Shown: positions 10,402-20,087, counted from the stretch's first letter. The stretch is 64,000 nucleotides of DNA from Acidimicrobiales bacterium (GCA_020629635.1 JAHDCX010000012.1:71623-135622); one strand, 5' to 3'. Numbers and translations: made by a program. Notes: generated from the sequence alone by a model not told the origin.

Positions 10402-10697
10402 TCCTCGAGCGTGGCACGAAGGTCCTCATGTCTGACGATCTGCTGGAGCCTGAACACCTCTCCGGCGATCGAGCCGTCGATGGGCTCGAGTGCTCCCGAT
10501 GAGAGGCGTTGGCCTTCGGTCGCTGTCTGGACACGGAGACTGAAGAGCCCGCCCGGCGTTGCAACGCTCACGTACTCGGCCTGACAGATTGCAGGCATCC
10601 ACTGGGCGGCCGCACGCAGGACGTCGTCGACCGATTCGGAGTCCGCAAGTTGTGTGATGAACCCCGTCGGAAGCGTCACGCTCGAGTTCGCAACCAC
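10302..10697 (-). CDS. truncated GAF-domain reading frame, N-terminal part of the split c-di-GMP gene
   Basis: About 131 residues from a GTG at 10697. They resemble the first two thirds of a GAF sensor domain: the helix VDDVLRAAAQWMP, the YVSVAT strand, the PIDGSIAGEVFR turn and HEDLRATLEEWE. The frame then leaves GAF-like sequence and stops at 10302. The GGDEF-EAL frame lies in the -1 frame and overlaps it by 100 nt. The last GAF strands are missing, which suggests a deletion or frameshift rather than a free GAF protein. The start is uncertain: the frame is open to an ATG at 10832, which would overlap the divergent UbiB-type gene, and no ribosome site supports any choice. Confidence 0.5.
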   Translation of the reverse strand: MVANSSVTLPTGFITQLADSESVDDVLRAAAQWMPAICQAEYVSVATPGGLFSLRVQTATEGQRLSSGALEPIDGSIAGEVFRLQQIVRHEDLRATLEEWEPRRPPQLSSPLSWTRINGWRASIGAPALTN

Positions 10698-10776
10698 GTT
10701 GTCGGTATCGGGACGACTGAGGTCGCAGAAGATGGGCCGAACGACACCCCATCCCGGATGATTCGGACGCACACTG

Positions 10777-12438
10777 GTGAACGTGTCTTCCCTCTTGAAC
10801 CCCGACGCCCCGGAGTCCAGTCCGGATCTCATCCATGGCGCATTCTCGGATCACGCACCGTGGCACGTTGACCCCGACGGCTTCGACTGGCGAGACGTTG
10901 TGCCGACGATCCGCGACACGATCGCTCGACAGGTTCCCGAGCTCATTGCGCCGAGACGAATCCCCGCGGGCGGACGTTTTGTCGAGGTTGTCGGGCGCGT
11001 TGGTGGCGCTGTGGGCCTGTGGGCCGCGCTGGGCCGTCGCCGCGGAGGAAGCGCCTCGACTGCCGACCTCAGCCGACGGCTCCGCGAAGCCGCCGAAGTG
11101 CTCGGGCCGACCTTCATCAAGCTCGGTCAGATCATTTCGAGTGGCCAGGGTGTCTTTCCGGCCGAACTCGTCGACGAGTTCATCAAGTGCCGTGATCAGG
11201 TTCCGGCCGAGCCCTTCGAGGTCGTCCGGTCCGTCGTCGAGTCCGATCTCGGACGCCCGCTCGAAGAGGTGTTCTCTGAGTTCGATCGTGCCCCCCTGGC
11301 GGCGGCGTCGATCGCCCAGGTGCATCGGGCCGTGCTCGCCGATCACATCGTCCCGGGCGGCGGCGAGGAAGTCGTCGTCAAGGTCCAGCGGCCGAGCGTT
11401 GCCGAGCTCGTGCACCAAGACATCCGAGTCATGGCGTGGGTCGCGCCGTTCTTGATCGGTCGCATCCCGGTGAGTTCGCTCGCCAATCCACCAGCGCTTG
11501 TCGAGGTCTTCGCCGAGACAATCACCGAAGAACTCGACTTTCGGCTCGAGGCCGACAACATGCTCGATGTCGCAGCCTCGTTGCGCGAGCTCGGACAGAC
11601 CGCCTACGTGATCCCCCGACCACACCCGTCCCTGGTCACCCGCCGGGTTCTTGTGATGGAACGGCTGAGTGGGTTCTCCTTCGACGACGTCGCCGGCATC
11701 ACCGGCGCCGGTGTCGACACCCATGCGATCGTGCGCACATCGATGATCGGCTTCCTCGAGGGGGCGATGATCCACGGGGTTTTCCACGGTGATCTCCACG
11801 GCGGCAACCTCTTCGTGCAACCCGACGGCCGCACCGCGCTCTTCGACTTCGGGATCACTGGTCGTCTGACCGAACCCAAACGGCAAGCCTTTCTTCGTCT
11901 CCTCATGTCCGGAATGATGAGCGACGTCAAGGGCCAGCTGGCGGCGATTCGAGACCTCGGTGCCCTCCCGCCCGACACCGACCTCGACCAGGTCTTCATC
12001 GACCTCGGGCTCGCGGAGGCGCCGTTGGATCCGACGCAGCTCACCCCTGACGAATTGATCGAGGAACTCCAGAAATTCGTGAAGCTACTGCTCGGCTACG
12101 GTGCCCGGCTTCCGAAGGAGCTGATGCTGTTCGTCAAGAACCTGATGTTCGTCGATGCCGCCATCGGCGCCCTCGCACCTGACCTGGACCTCTTCGGAGA
12201 AGTCACCCACATCGCCACCCACTTCGCGACCAACCACGGTCAGCGCCTGGCGAGCGAGATGGGCGTCGCCAACGGTTCGTTCGAGGTCGATCTGACGTCA
12301 TTCAAGGACAGTCTCGGTGTCGATCGTTCGCTCGACGAGGTGACCTACAGCGATCTCCAGGCGCGCCGGACGTTGATCCAGTCCCGGATGTCTGCCCATC
12401 ACGAGGAGAACAAGCGACGCCGCTGGTTCAGACGCTGA
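10777..12438 (+). CDS. ABC1/UbiB/AarF-family atypical kinase
   Basis: A 553-residue protein of the UbiB-type kinase-like family, which acts in quinone or other lipid metabolism. Family hallmarks are present: KLGQ at 115-118, the Ala-rich nucleotide loop AAASIAQVH at 175-183 replacing the Gly-rich loop, HGDLHGGN at 337-344 and DFG at 357-359. The C-terminus is basic and lacks the pair of hydrophobic helices often seen in UbiB, so membrane attachment is unclear. The chosen start is a GTG at 10777 with no ribosome site. Downstream GTG codons are possible because the first 60 residues are poorly conserved in type. It is divergent from the GAF frame. Confidence 0.85.
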   Translation: MNVSSLLNPDAPESSPDLIHGAFSDHAPWHVDPDGFDWRDVVPTIRDTIARQVPELIAPRRIPAGGRFVEVVGRVGGAVGLWAALGRRRGGSASTADLSRRLREAAEVLGPTFIKLGQIISSGQGVFPAELVDEFIKCRDQVPAEPFEVVRSVVESDLGRPLEEVFSEFDRAPLAAASIAQVHRAVLADHIVPGGGEEVVVKVQRPSVAELVHQDIRVMAWVAPFLIGRIPVSSLANPPALVEVFAETITEELDFRLEADNMLDVAASLRELGQTAYVIPRPHPSLVTRRVLVMERLSGFSFDDVAGITGAGVDTHAIVRTSMIGFLEGAMIHGVFHGDLHGGNLFVQPDGRTALFDFGITGRLTEPKRQAFLRLLMSGMMSDVKGQLAAIRDLGALPPDTDLDQVFIDLGLAEAPLDPTQLTPDELIEELQKFVKLLLGYGARLPKELMLFVKNLMFVDAAIGALAPDLDLFGEVTHIATHFATNHGQRLASEMGVANGSFEVDLTSFKDSLGVDRSLDEVTYSDLQARRTLIQSRMSAHHEENKRRRWFRR

Positions 12439-12462
12439 TCTGACCTTTCCGAGATCGTTTTC

Positions 12463-12468
12463 TACACT
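12463..12468 (+). promoter_or_regulatory. -10 box of nucS (TACACT), leaderless type
   Basis: TACACT with a 7-nt spacer to the GTG at 12476, in the 37-bp gap after the UbiB-type gene. It predicts a leaderless nucS transcript. Confidence 0.5.
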
Positions 12469-12475
12469 CGGCCCG

Positions 12476-13135
12476 GTGCGTCTCGTGCTGGCTCGGTGCA
12501 CCGTCGACTACGACGGTCGTCTCACCGCTCACCTCCCTGAAGCAACCCGACTCATCATGGTCAAAGCCGATGGGTGCGTTGCCGTCCACGCCGATGGCGG
12601 CGCGTACAAGCCGCTCAATTGGATGAACGCCCCGAACCGACTCGTCGAGGACGGTCCTGAGTGGCGGGTGTCCTCCCCGAAGGGCGAGACGCTCACCATC
12701 ACGATGCACGAGGTGCTCTCGGACACCTCGTGGGACCTGGGGGTCGATCCGGGGCTCCAGAAGGACGGCGTCGAGGCGCACCTGCAGGAACTTCTCGCCG
12801 CTGATCCCACAACCATCGAGGACGGCTTTCGCCTGGTCCGACGCGAGTACCCGACGGAGATCGGGCCGGTCGATCTCCTGTGCCGCGACGAGGACGGCGC
12901 GGCGATTGCGATCGAGGTGAAGCGACGCGGAGAGATCGACGGGGTCGAACAGCTCGCCCGCTACCTCGAGTTTCTCAATCGGGATCCCCAACTCTCGCCC
13001 GTGCGCGGCGTGTTCGTTGCCCAGGAGATCAAGCCGCAGGCGCGTGTCCTCGCGACCGAGCGGTCCATCGCCTGTGTCGAGGTCGATTACAACGAGCTCC
13101 GAGGGATCGAGTCACCGCAACTGAGGCTGCTCTGA
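12476..13135 (+). CDS. nucS: mismatch-specific endonuclease NucS (EndoMS)
   Basis: A 219-residue DNA endonuclease that replaces MutS/MutL mismatch repair in many Actinobacteria and Archaea. It cuts both strands at G/T, G/G and T/T mismatches. The C-terminal RecB-like nuclease centre is visible with D133 (GPVDLL), E147 and K149 (IEVKRR), followed by the QLARYL helix. The N-terminal domain matches the DNA-binding dimerisation half ([15 protein letters not shown]). The GTG at 12476 has a leaderless-type -10 box. The stop overlaps the ATG of the VanW lipoprotein gene by 1 nt. The usual beta-clamp-binding tail at the extreme C-terminus is not obvious here (ends PQLRLL). Confidence 0.93.
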   Translation: MRLVLARCTVDYDGRLTAHLPEATRLIMVKADGCVAVHADGGAYKPLNWMNAPNRLVEDGPEWRVSSPKGETLTITMHEVLSDTSWDLGVDPGLQKDGVEAHLQELLAADPTTIEDGFRLVRREYPTEIGPVDLLCRDEDGAAIAIEVKRRGEIDGVEQLARYLEFLNRDPQLSPVRGVFVAQEIKPQARVLATERSIACVEVDYNELRGIESPQLRLL

Positions 13136-14940
13136 TGCGCGAACTTCGGCGGTTGGCGGGCCTTCTCGTCGTCGCGTGCTGTCTCGGCGCATGCGGAGTC
13201 TTCGGTGACGACGATGCCGACGCGTCGAGCGCCTCATCCACGACCATCGTGCCGGCCGAGGTACGGGTCACCCTTGGGGACCGTTGGGTCGAGGTCGACC
13301 CCACGACCATTGCGTTGTCCTCGTCGGGCGAGCCCACCGCCGCCACCCTGCAGTCGTTGGAGAGCCTGATCGCCAGCATCGATGCAGAAGCAACTGAACC
13401 AATGGCCGGTTCGATCGAGTGGGAGCCGGGCACGGGCTTCGTGGTGCGTCCGGGTACTCCAGGTCGCCAACCCGACCTTGGCTCGCTCGCTCGCTCGATC
13501 GTGGCCTCGCCAGGTTCCGACGTGGCCATGCCGTTCCAGACGATCGACGTTGCCCCATCCGACGAGCGACTCGCCGGGATCACGGCCATCCTCAACGAAC
13601 GGATTTCGGATGGGATGACCATGGCCGTCGGCGGTGAACGGCGGACCCTGACCGCCGCCGAGCTCGGCCCGGCAGTCTCGATCGAGGTCGGGCCAGAGAA
13701 CTGGCAGGCCGACGTCGAGTGGTCCGCGATCGCCGAACCGTTGCGAACCCTGTTCGACGACCTGCAAACCGAACCCACGCCAGCCTCGTTCGAGGTGAGC
13801 CCTCCGGAGGACGAGGACGGCGATGCCGTCATCACCATCGTTCCCGGTGGATCGGCGATGTTCTGCTGCGACGAGTCGTCCACGAGACGCATCGTGCAAG
13901 CGATCGAGAACGAATTCGAGCTCGCCCCGCTGATCCTCGGTGACGACCGCGGTGCGGCCAGCATTGCCGAGGCCGAGGAGCTCGGAATCGTCGAACTCGT
14001 CGGCAGCTTCACGACGAGTTACACGCCCGGCCAGAACCGAGTCACCAACATTCGTCGGATCGCCGAGCTGACCCAGGGCGTGATCCTTGCGCCCGGAGAA
14101 ACCTTCTCGCTCAACGACCACGTGGGTCGACGCACTCGCGAAAACGGGTTCGTCGCCGCCGGCACAATCGTCAATGGCCATCTCGTCGACTCGGTTGGGG
14201 GTGGCATCTCCCAGTTCGCCACGACGATCTTCAACGCCGCATTCTTCGCCGGACTCGAGTTCGAGGAATACCAGGCCCACTCGATCTACTTCAGCCGCTA
14301 TCCCTACGGCCGCGAGGCGACGATCTCCTGGCCGAGGCCACACCTCAAGATTCACAACCCGACGCCGTACGGGATCCTGATCTGGCCGACGAGTACGTCG
14401 AACTCCGTCACCGTGGACCTCTATTCGACGAAATGGGTCGACGTCGAACAAACCGGTCAATGGTCCAACGCCGTCCAGGCCGCGTGTACTCGGGTCACCA
14501 CGGAGCGGACCCGGACGTGGATCGACGAAGAACGGGTCGAGGTTGACACCGTCTTTGCGACGTATCGGCCCGAGGGCATCGCGTGCGACGGATCCGAGAC
14601 CCAGAATCCTGACGAGGAGCAGATCGAGAAGCTCGAGAACGGCGAGGACCCCGACTTCGAGAACGGGGATGCCCCTGTGGACCCGGACGCCGATCCCGAT
14701 CCGAACGCGGACCCCGACGCCGATCCGCCGGCCGAGGACCCTCCCGCGGAGGACCCACCCACCGACGATCCACCACCAGCTGACGACCCCGGGACGGGCG
14801 ATCCGCCGACGGAGGACCCTCCGGCAGATGACCCTGCAGACGATCCGCCTGCAGACGATCCGCCAGCCGAGGACCCTCCCGCACAAGACCCACCGCCCGA
14901 AGATCCGCCAGCGGACCCCGAGCCCGATCCGGCCGCCTGA
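13135..14940 (+). CDS. VanW-domain lipoprotein with a long Pro/Asp/Glu-rich tail
   Basis: A 601-residue exported protein. An N-terminal signal with lipobox LGAC places the lipidated Cys at 20. A PG-binding-4-like region follows, then the VanW domain around residues 280-410 (TSYTPGQNR, LAPGETFSLND, GGGISQFATTIFNAAF). The last 110 or so residues are a low-complexity tail of Pro-Pro, Asp and Glu repeats that could span the cell wall. VanW proteins occur in glycopeptide-resistance clusters and in wall biogenesis, but their reaction is not established. Its ATG overlaps the nucS stop by 1 nt, so it is probably cotranscribed with nucS. Longer in-frame starts inside nucS would bury the signal peptide. 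Confidence 0.88.
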   Translation: MRELRRLAGLLVVACCLGACGVFGDDDADASSASSTTIVPAEVRVTLGDRWVEVDPTTIALSSSGEPTAATLQSLESLIASIDAEATEPMAGSIEWEPGTGFVVRPGTPGRQPDLGSLARSIVASPGSDVAMPFQTIDVAPSDERLAGITAILNERISDGMTMAVGGERRTLTAAELGPAVSIEVGPENWQADVEWSAIAEPLRTLFDDLQTEPTPASFEVSPPEDEDGDAVITIVPGGSAMFCCDESSTRRIVQAIENEFELAPLILGDDRGAASIAEAEELGIVELVGSFTTSYTPGQNRVTNIRRIAELTQGVILAPGETFSLNDHVGRRTRENGFVAAGTIVNGHLVDSVGGGISQFATTIFNAAFFAGLEFEEYQAHSIYFSRYPYGREATISWPRPHLKIHNPTPYGILIWPTSTSNSVTVDLYSTKWVDVEQTGQWSNAVQAACTRVTTERTRTWIDEERVEVDTVFATYRPEGIACDGSETQNPDEEQIEKLENGEDPDFENGDAPVDPDADPDPNADPDADPPAEDPPAEDPPTDDPPPADDPGTGDPPTEDPPADDPADDPPADDPPAEDPPAQDPPPEDPPADPEPDPAA

Positions 14941-14956
14941 ACGGCGCAACGCTCGC

Positions 14957-14962
14957 TACATT
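14957..14962 (+). promoter_or_regulatory. -10 box of the flavoprotein gene (TACATT), leaderless type
   Basis: TACATT with a 6-nt spacer to the GTG at 14969. Confidence 0.45.
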
Positions 14963-14968
14963 CGAGCC

Positions 14969-16180
14969 GTGCATGACGTCTCGACGGTCGTCGTCGGTGC
15001 AGGACCCGCCGGAGCCGCAGCCGCCTACACGTGTGCGGCCGCCGGATGTGATGTCCTCCTCGTCGACAAATCCACCTTTCCCCGCGACAAGTTCTGTGGT
15101 GATGGCCTGACTACGCTGGCCTTGCGCGAGCTCGACGCCATGCGATTCGATCCCGCCATGGTTGCCAGCTGGACGCCGGTCGAGGGCGCACACTTGCGCG
15201 CCCCTTCCGGCACCGTGCACTCGGTCCCGCTTCCCGATGGCCCCGGCTGGCACGCCGCCGTTGCGCGGCGGATGGACCTTGACTCGGCACTCGTCGACCA
15301 CGCCGTACGTGCAGGTGCCGATACAAAGCTTGGCTCGAAGGTCACCGGCGTGACCCCGCGCTCGGGAGGCATCGAGATCCAGTTCGACGACGAGTCGACC
15401 ATCGTCGCCGAAGCCTGCATCGCCGCGGACGGCATGTGGTCGCCGACGCGCAAGATGCTCGGACTCGACATCGATCGCTACCGCGGCGAATGGCACGCCT
15501 TCCGGCAGTACTGGGAGAACGTTGCCGATGCGGCCGCAGAGCAACTCTGGGTGTTCTTCGAGCCAGACCTGCTCCCCGGTTACATGTGGTCGTTTCCGAT
15601 CGGCGATCGGCGGGCCAACGTCGGCTTCGGGATTCTGCGTGGCGGGCGACTCCAGACCCAGGACATGAAGGCGCTCTGGCCGGACCTGCTCGAGCGGCCG
15701 CACATTCGTGCGGTGCTCGGAGCCGACGCACGCCCAGAGAGTCCTCACCGGGCATGGCCGATCCCCGCACGAATCGACTCGGCACCATTGTCCGGGCCAC
15801 GAACGTTCTTCGTGGGCGACGCCGCGACAGCATGCGACACCCTCACCGGGGAGGGCATCGGCCAGGCGTTGATGACTGGCCGGCTCGCCGCAGAAGCCTT
15901 GCTCACAGACGCGACCATCGATGGCGCGATTCGCCGATACGAGACGGAGGTTCGCGCGGAACTGGTCGCCGATCATCGCATGGCGTCGGCACTCGGCTCG
16001 TTGATGTCGAACCCGCGAGTCGCCGAATTCGCACTCCGAGCGGTCGGTACCAACGACTGGACCCGCCGTAACTTCGCTCGGTGGATGTTCGAGGACTACC
16101 CCCGGGCGATTCTGGCGACGCCGCGCCGGTGGAGCCGGGGCATGCTCAGCGGCGACGGCGCCTACGCCAAGGTCAGCTGA
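14969..16180 (+). CDS. geranylgeranyl-reductase-family FAD-dependent oxidoreductase
   Basis: A 403-residue flavoprotein of the p-hydroxybenzoate-hydroxylase fold. The dinucleotide motif GAGPAG is at 10-15, the FPRDKFCGDGL segment follows at about 37-47, and the second FAD motif GDAATACDTLTGEG lies near residue 290. The DKxCGDG pattern is typical of the geranylgeranyl reductase family, which saturates isoprenoid chains of quinones or lipids. A halogenase or monooxygenase role is less likely because the tryptophan motif WxWxIP is absent. The GTG start is fixed by a -10 box 6 nt upstream. The 3' end overlaps typA by 8 bp. An isoprenoid-quinone link with the UbiB-type kinase 2.5 kb away is only a guess. 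Confidence 0.8.
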   Translation: MHDVSTVVVGAGPAGAAAAYTCAAAGCDVLLVDKSTFPRDKFCGDGLTTLALRELDAMRFDPAMVASWTPVEGAHLRAPSGTVHSVPLPDGPGWHAAVARRMDLDSALVDHAVRAGADTKLGSKVTGVTPRSGGIEIQFDDESTIVAEACIAADGMWSPTRKMLGLDIDRYRGEWHAFRQYWENVADAAAEQLWVFFEPDLLPGYMWSFPIGDRRANVGFGILRGGRLQTQDMKALWPDLLERPHIRAVLGADARPESPHRAWPIPARIDSAPLSGPRTFFVGDAATACDTLTGEGIGQALMTGRLAAEALLTDATIDGAIRRYETEVRAELVADHRMASALGSLMSNPRVAEFALRAVGTNDWTRRNFARWMFEDYPRAILATPRRWSRGMLSGDGAYAKVS

Positions 16181-18026
16181 GCGCCTCTTCTTCCGCCTGA
16201 CGGGCGTGCTTCAGCCGCTTCAGTTCACGAGCACGCACACCGGCGTCGAGGTGAACCTTGCGCAAGCGCACGTGATCGGGGGTCACCTCGACACACTCGT
16301 CGTCGGCGATCGTCTCCAGCGCGCCTTCGAGCGACAGGATCCGGGGTGGAGTCAACCGGATCGTGTCGTCGGAGGACTGCGTACGAATGTTGTTGAGCTT
16401 CTTCTCGCGACAGATGTTGACGTCCATGTCTTCGGCCCGCGGGTTCTCCCCCACAATCATTCCCTCGTAGACGTCGACGCCCGGCCCGATGTACAAGGCC
16501 GTCCGCTCCTGGAGCTGCTCGATCGCATACGTGGTTGACGGCCCTTTACGGTCCGCAACGATCGACCCGGTGGTTCGGGTCCGGATCTGTCCGGTCCACG
16601 GCGTCCATCCTTCGAAGATGTGGTTGGCGAGGCCGGTCCCGCGGGTCTCGGTGAGGAACTGTGTCCGGAATCCGATGAGCGCACGAGCCGGCACGACGTA
16701 CTCGAGCCGGACCCAGCCGTCACCGTGGTTGGTCATGTTCTCCATCTTGGCCTTGCGCTCGCCGAGCATCTGCGTGACCCCACCCACGTGCTCTTCGGGA
16801 ACATCCACCGTGAGTCGCTCGGTCGGCTCGTGCAGTGTGCCGTCGACGTCCTTGGTCAAGACGGCGGGCTTGCCCACCGTCAGCTCGAACCCTTCACGTC
16901 GCATCGTCTCGACCAGCACGGCCAACTGCAGCTCGCCGCGTCCCTGTACTTCCCAGGTGTCGGGACGATCCGTCGGCTGGACACGAATGGACACGTTACC
17001 GACCAGCTCCTTGTCGAGCCGGGCTTTGATCAGGCGGGCCGTCAGCTTATCCCCGTCGGTGCCCGCGAGAGGCGAGCTGTTCGTCCCAATCGTCATCGAC
17101 AAGGTTGGCTCGTCGACCGTGATCACGGGCAAGGGTCGGGGGTCGGCCAAGTCGGCAAGCGTCTCGCCGATCATCAGATCATCAATGCCAGAGACCTGGA
17201 TGATCTCGCCGGGGCCAGCGTCGGCAACGTCGACGTTCTCGATCCCCTCGGTCACGGTCAAGGTCACGACCTTTGCCTGATCGACGGCACCGTCCGCTCG
17301 ACATCGAGCAACGTTCTTTCCCTTGGTGATCGTGCCCTGCATCACTCGACAGATGCCGATTCGTCCGACGTAGGGCGACGCGTCGAGGTTGGTGACCCAG
17401 ACCTGCGTCGGGTGTCCTTCGACGTACTCGGGGGCGGGCACGGTCTCGATGATCGTGTCGAACAGCGGCGCCATGTCGGTCCCCGCCACGTCCGGTTCGA
17501 GCTGTGCAATGCCATCGCGGGCGACCGTGTACACGATCGGGAACTCGATCTGGCTGTCGTCGGCGCCCAGCTCCATGAACAGTTCGTAGACCTCGTCCAC
17601 GACCTCGGAGACCCGGGCATCCGGGCGATCGATCTTGTTGACAACGAGGACCACCGGAAGCCCGAGCGACATCGCCTTGCCGAGCACGAATCGCGTCTGG
17701 GGAAGCGGACCCTCGCTGGCGTCAACGAGGAGGATGACCCCATCGACCATCGTGAGTCCACGTTCGACCTCGCCACCGAAGTCTGCGTGGCCGGGCGTGT
17801 CGATGATGTTGATCTTGATGTCCCCACGACGAACGGCCGCGTTGTTGGCGAGGATCGTGATGCCCTTCTCCCGTTCGAGATCGGTGTTGTCCATCACCCG
17901 TTCTTGGACTTCACCATGGTCGCCGAACACGCCGCTCTGACGAAGCAGGGCGTCGACGAGGGTCGTCTTCCCGTGATCGACGTGAGCGATCATGGCGATG
18001 TTGCGAAGGTCGTCTCTGCGAGGCAC
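16173..18026 (-). CDS. typA: translational GTPase TypA/BipA
   Basis: A 617-residue ribosome-associated GTPase. G1 AHVDHGKTT is at 14-22, EKGITI marks switch I, DTPGHADFGGEVER marks G3, and NKID marks G4. EF-G-like domains and the BipA-specific C-terminal domain follow (PPRILSLEGALETI). TypA acts in ribosome assembly and stress or cold responses. The GTG at 18026 has TAGCGT at 6 nt, so a leaderless transcript is expected. It is divergent from the DUF4349 lipoprotein gene. Confidence 0.95.
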   Translation of the reverse strand: MPRRDDLRNIAMIAHVDHGKTTLVDALLRQSGVFGDHGEVQERVMDNTDLEREKGITILANNAAVRRGDIKINIIDTPGHADFGGEVERGLTMVDGVILLVDASEGPLPQTRFVLGKAMSLGLPVVLVVNKIDRPDARVSEVVDEVYELFMELGADDSQIEFPIVYTVARDGIAQLEPDVAGTDMAPLFDTIIETVPAPEYVEGHPTQVWVTNLDASPYVGRIGICRVMQGTITKGKNVARCRADGAVDQAKVVTLTVTEGIENVDVADAGPGEIIQVSGIDDLMIGETLADLADPRPLPVITVDEPTLSMTIGTNSSPLAGTDGDKLTARLIKARLDKELVGNVSIRVQPTDRPDTWEVQGRGELQLAVLVETMRREGFELTVGKPAVLTKDVDGTLHEPTERLTVDVPEEHVGGVTQMLGERKAKMENMTNHGDGWVRLEYVVPARALIGFRTQFLTETRGTGLANHIFEGWTPWTGQIRTRTTGSIVADRKGPSTTYAIEQLQERTALYIGPGVDVYEGMIVGENPRAEDMDVNICREKKLNNIRTQSSDDTIRLTPPRILSLEGALETIADDECVEVTPDHVRLRKVHLDAGVRARELKRLKHARQAEEEALS

Positions 18027-18032
18027 CTGAGA

Positions 18033-18038
18033 ACGCTA
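18033..18038 (-). promoter_or_regulatory. -10 box of typA (TAGCGT), leaderless type
   Basis: Minus-strand TAGCGT with a 6-nt spacer to the GTG at 18026. Confidence 0.5.
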
Positions 18039-18085
18039 CTTGATTCGCTTGGGAACCCGGCCGACGTGTGACACGTACAACCATC

Positions 18086-19486
18086 ATGGCCACGACACGA
18101 TTTCGACTCCTTCTTGCGCTCGTCCTCTCGGTGGCGTTGCTCGGATCCGCCTGCGGACTGAACGCCGAGGGCACGGTGACCGACGCGGCCGCCTCAGGGG
18201 ACGACGCGGCCTTCGACACCGACGACGGCGGCTCCGTCGAGACGGATGACGTCGCGGCGATGGCACAAGAAGAGGACGCGATGGAAGACGTCGCGGAGGG
18301 CGAGCCGGCCGCCGACCGCGCCTCGAGCGACGCGCTGGGCGCCGCCGGAGCGACTCCGACGGGCCTCACCGCCGCGCAGCAGGGACGCGAGATCATCTTC
18401 ACCGCGAATGTCGCGGTCGAGGTGGACGACGTCGCGGCGGCGGGCGAACGAGCCTCGCAAATCGTCGACGATCTGGGTGGGTTCGTGTCGGGCCTCGAGA
18501 CGGTCACCGAACCCGTCCCGCAGTCGATCATCACCTTCAAGGTGCTGCCAGACAACTTCTCGGCGGCGCTCGAACGAGTGAGCGGAATCGGCGAACTGCA
18601 GAACCAGCGAGTGACGACCGACGACGTCACCGAACGAGTTGTCGATCTCGAGTCGAGGATCGACGTCGCCCAGCTCGGCGTCGATCGACTCCGCGAGGCC
18701 ATGGAGAACGCACCGGATCTCGAGGACTTCGCCCAACTGGAGGCGCTCCTGTTGTCGCGCGAGAGTGACCTCGAAGTGATGCGCGGCCAGCTCCGGACGC
18801 TCCGGGACCGCATCGACCTCGCCACCATCACCCTCGTGCTCACGGAAACTCGGATCGACAACGAGATTCGCGTCACGATCAGCATCTACCCCGGTCACGA
18901 CAACGGCGTCTCCTGCCCAGGCGGGCGTGACCTTCCGGTCGAACGCGACACCGAAGTCACGCTGTGCATCGAGGTCGCAAACATTGGCGATGAGGCCGTG
19001 CAGAACGTTGCGATCACCGACACGGTGCTCGGGATCACCTCGTCGACCGACCTCGTCACTGTGTTCGGGACCCTCGACGAGATCCCCGCCGGACAGACCG
19101 CAGAGGTGGCGTTCGAGTTCGTGCCTGAGCGTGATCTTCAACTGCGCACCCGCGCCTCAGCTACGCCCACCTCCGAGGAGGGCCGAACGAGTCCAGCGGT
19201 CACCGCCGAAGCAGGCGTGCGGATCAACACTTTCGAAGCCGAGACCGACCCGGGATTTCGTGATGGGTTCGATGCCGCCACCGACCTGCTCCAGGCGGTC
19301 TGGATCGGGCTCACCGTGCTCATCGGATTCGTGGTCCCACTCCTGGTCCTGGCGCCGCTCTTGTTCGTCGCCATTTGGGCGTGGCGTCGACGTCAGCGTG
19401 CGATCGCTGAACAGGCGAAGGCCCACACCCCTCCCCCGCCGCGGTCATGGCCGAGCGCTTCCGAACCCGCGGCAGAGGAAGAGTGA
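18086..19486 (+). CDS. DUF4349-type lipoprotein with C-terminal membrane anchor
   Basis: About 466 residues. The signal peptide ends in the lipobox LLGSAC, then comes an acidic Ala/Asp-rich linker. A DUF4349-like domain starts at GREIIFTANVAVEV, with a coiled-coil stretch (VDLESRIDVAQLGVDRLREAM). A beta-rich segment with three Cys resembling a CARDB/DUF11 domain follows. A hydrophobic helix and basic stop-transfer sequence lie near the C-terminus (FVVPLLVLAPLLFVAIWAW). Both ends therefore sit in the membrane with the body outside. The function of DUF4349 is unknown. A GTG at 18068 would add six residues; neither start has a ribosome site. Confidence 0.8.
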   Translation: MATTRFRLLLALVLSVALLGSACGLNAEGTVTDAAASGDDAAFDTDDGGSVETDDVAAMAQEEDAMEDVAEGEPAADRASSDALGAAGATPTGLTAAQQGREIIFTANVAVEVDDVAAAGERASQIVDDLGGFVSGLETVTEPVPQSIITFKVLPDNFSAALERVSGIGELQNQRVTTDDVTERVVDLESRIDVAQLGVDRLREAMENAPDLEDFAQLEALLLSRESDLEVMRGQLRTLRDRIDLATITLVLTETRIDNEIRVTISIYPGHDNGVSCPGGRDLPVERDTEVTLCIEVANIGDEAVQNVAITDTVLGITSSTDLVTVFGTLDEIPAGQTAEVAFEFVPERDLQLRTRASATPTSEEGRTSPAVTAEAGVRINTFEAETDPGFRDGFDAATDLLQAVWIGLTVLIGFVVPLLVLAPLLFVAIWAWRRRQRAIAEQAKAHTPPPPRSWPSASEPAAEEE

Positions 19487-19514
19487 TCCGGCTCGGGTGT
19501 CACGGACACAGCCG

Positions 19515-19520
19515 TAGCAT
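19515..19520 (+). promoter_or_regulatory. -10 box of the PAP2 phosphatase gene (TAGCAT), leaderless type
   Basis: TAGCAT ends 6 nt before a GTG at 19527, which makes that GTG a better start than the GTG/ATG pair at 19521/19524. Confidence 0.4.
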
Positions 19521-19526
19521 GTGATG

Positions 19527-20069
19527 GTGGCCCCCCGGATCACCGTTCCGTCCACCTTCGATTCGCTCGACGAAGCGATCGACGACGCCTGGGACGCCGT
19601 GCGGTCGTTGCCGGGCGCCGATCGGGTCTTCTATTCCGCCTCGGAGTCCGCCAATTTCTCGATGGTCTGGCACACGCTCGGGGTGGTGACCGCAATCGCT
19701 CGCCGAGACCCCACGGTCGCCATCCGCAACAGCGCTGCGCTCGCTGCGGAGGCGGCCTTGGTCAACGGCCCGATCAAGTCCGTGTTCGAGCGAGAACGCC
19801 CCCACGTCGAGGCACGGCCGATGAAGCTCCGGAAACCGAAGACCTCCAGCTTTCCGAGCGGCCATGCGAGCGCCGCGACCGTGGCCGCGGGAATGCTCGG
19901 TCCGCACCTCGCGACTCCATTTCGTGTGGGGCTTCGAGTGTTCGCTGGAATTGTGGCGACGAGCCGCATCCATGTCCGAATCCACCACGCCACCGACGTC
20001 GCCGCGGGTGCGGCAACCGGGTGGATTCTTCTGCGGCTACTCCGTCCGCTCCTGCGACGGCTCGTCTGA
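19527..20069 (+). CDS. PAP2-superfamily phosphatase
   Basis: A 180-residue protein with the three phosphatidic-acid-phosphatase motifs: KSVFERERP (KxxxxxxRP), FPSGHAS (PSGH) and SRIHVRIHHATD (SRxxxxxHxxxD) with the catalytic His. Likely substrates are undecaprenyl pyrophosphate, phosphatidate or another lipid phosphate. It is short for the family and has fewer hydrophobic helices than six-pass enzymes. The start is uncertain by two codons (GTG 19521, ATG 19524 or GTG 19527). Confidence 0.82.
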   Translation: MAPRITVPSTFDSLDEAIDDAWDAVRSLPGADRVFYSASESANFSMVWHTLGVVTAIARRDPTVAIRNSAALAAEAALVNGPIKSVFERERPHVEARPMKLRKPKTSSFPSGHASAATVAAGMLGPHLATPFRVGLRVFAGIVATSRIHVRIHHATDVAAGAATGWILLRLLRPLLRRLV

Positions 20070-20087
20070 ACCGTCGCTTCAGTAGCG

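Noticed and set aside
13234-14949. 571-codon minus-strand frame opposite the VanW gene
   Set aside because: Low-complexity Arg/Gly/Val product mirroring the Pro/Asp tail of the real gene.
16620-18071. 483-codon plus-strand frame opposite typA
   Set aside because: Antisense shadow of a well-conserved GTPase gene, with no recognisable motif.
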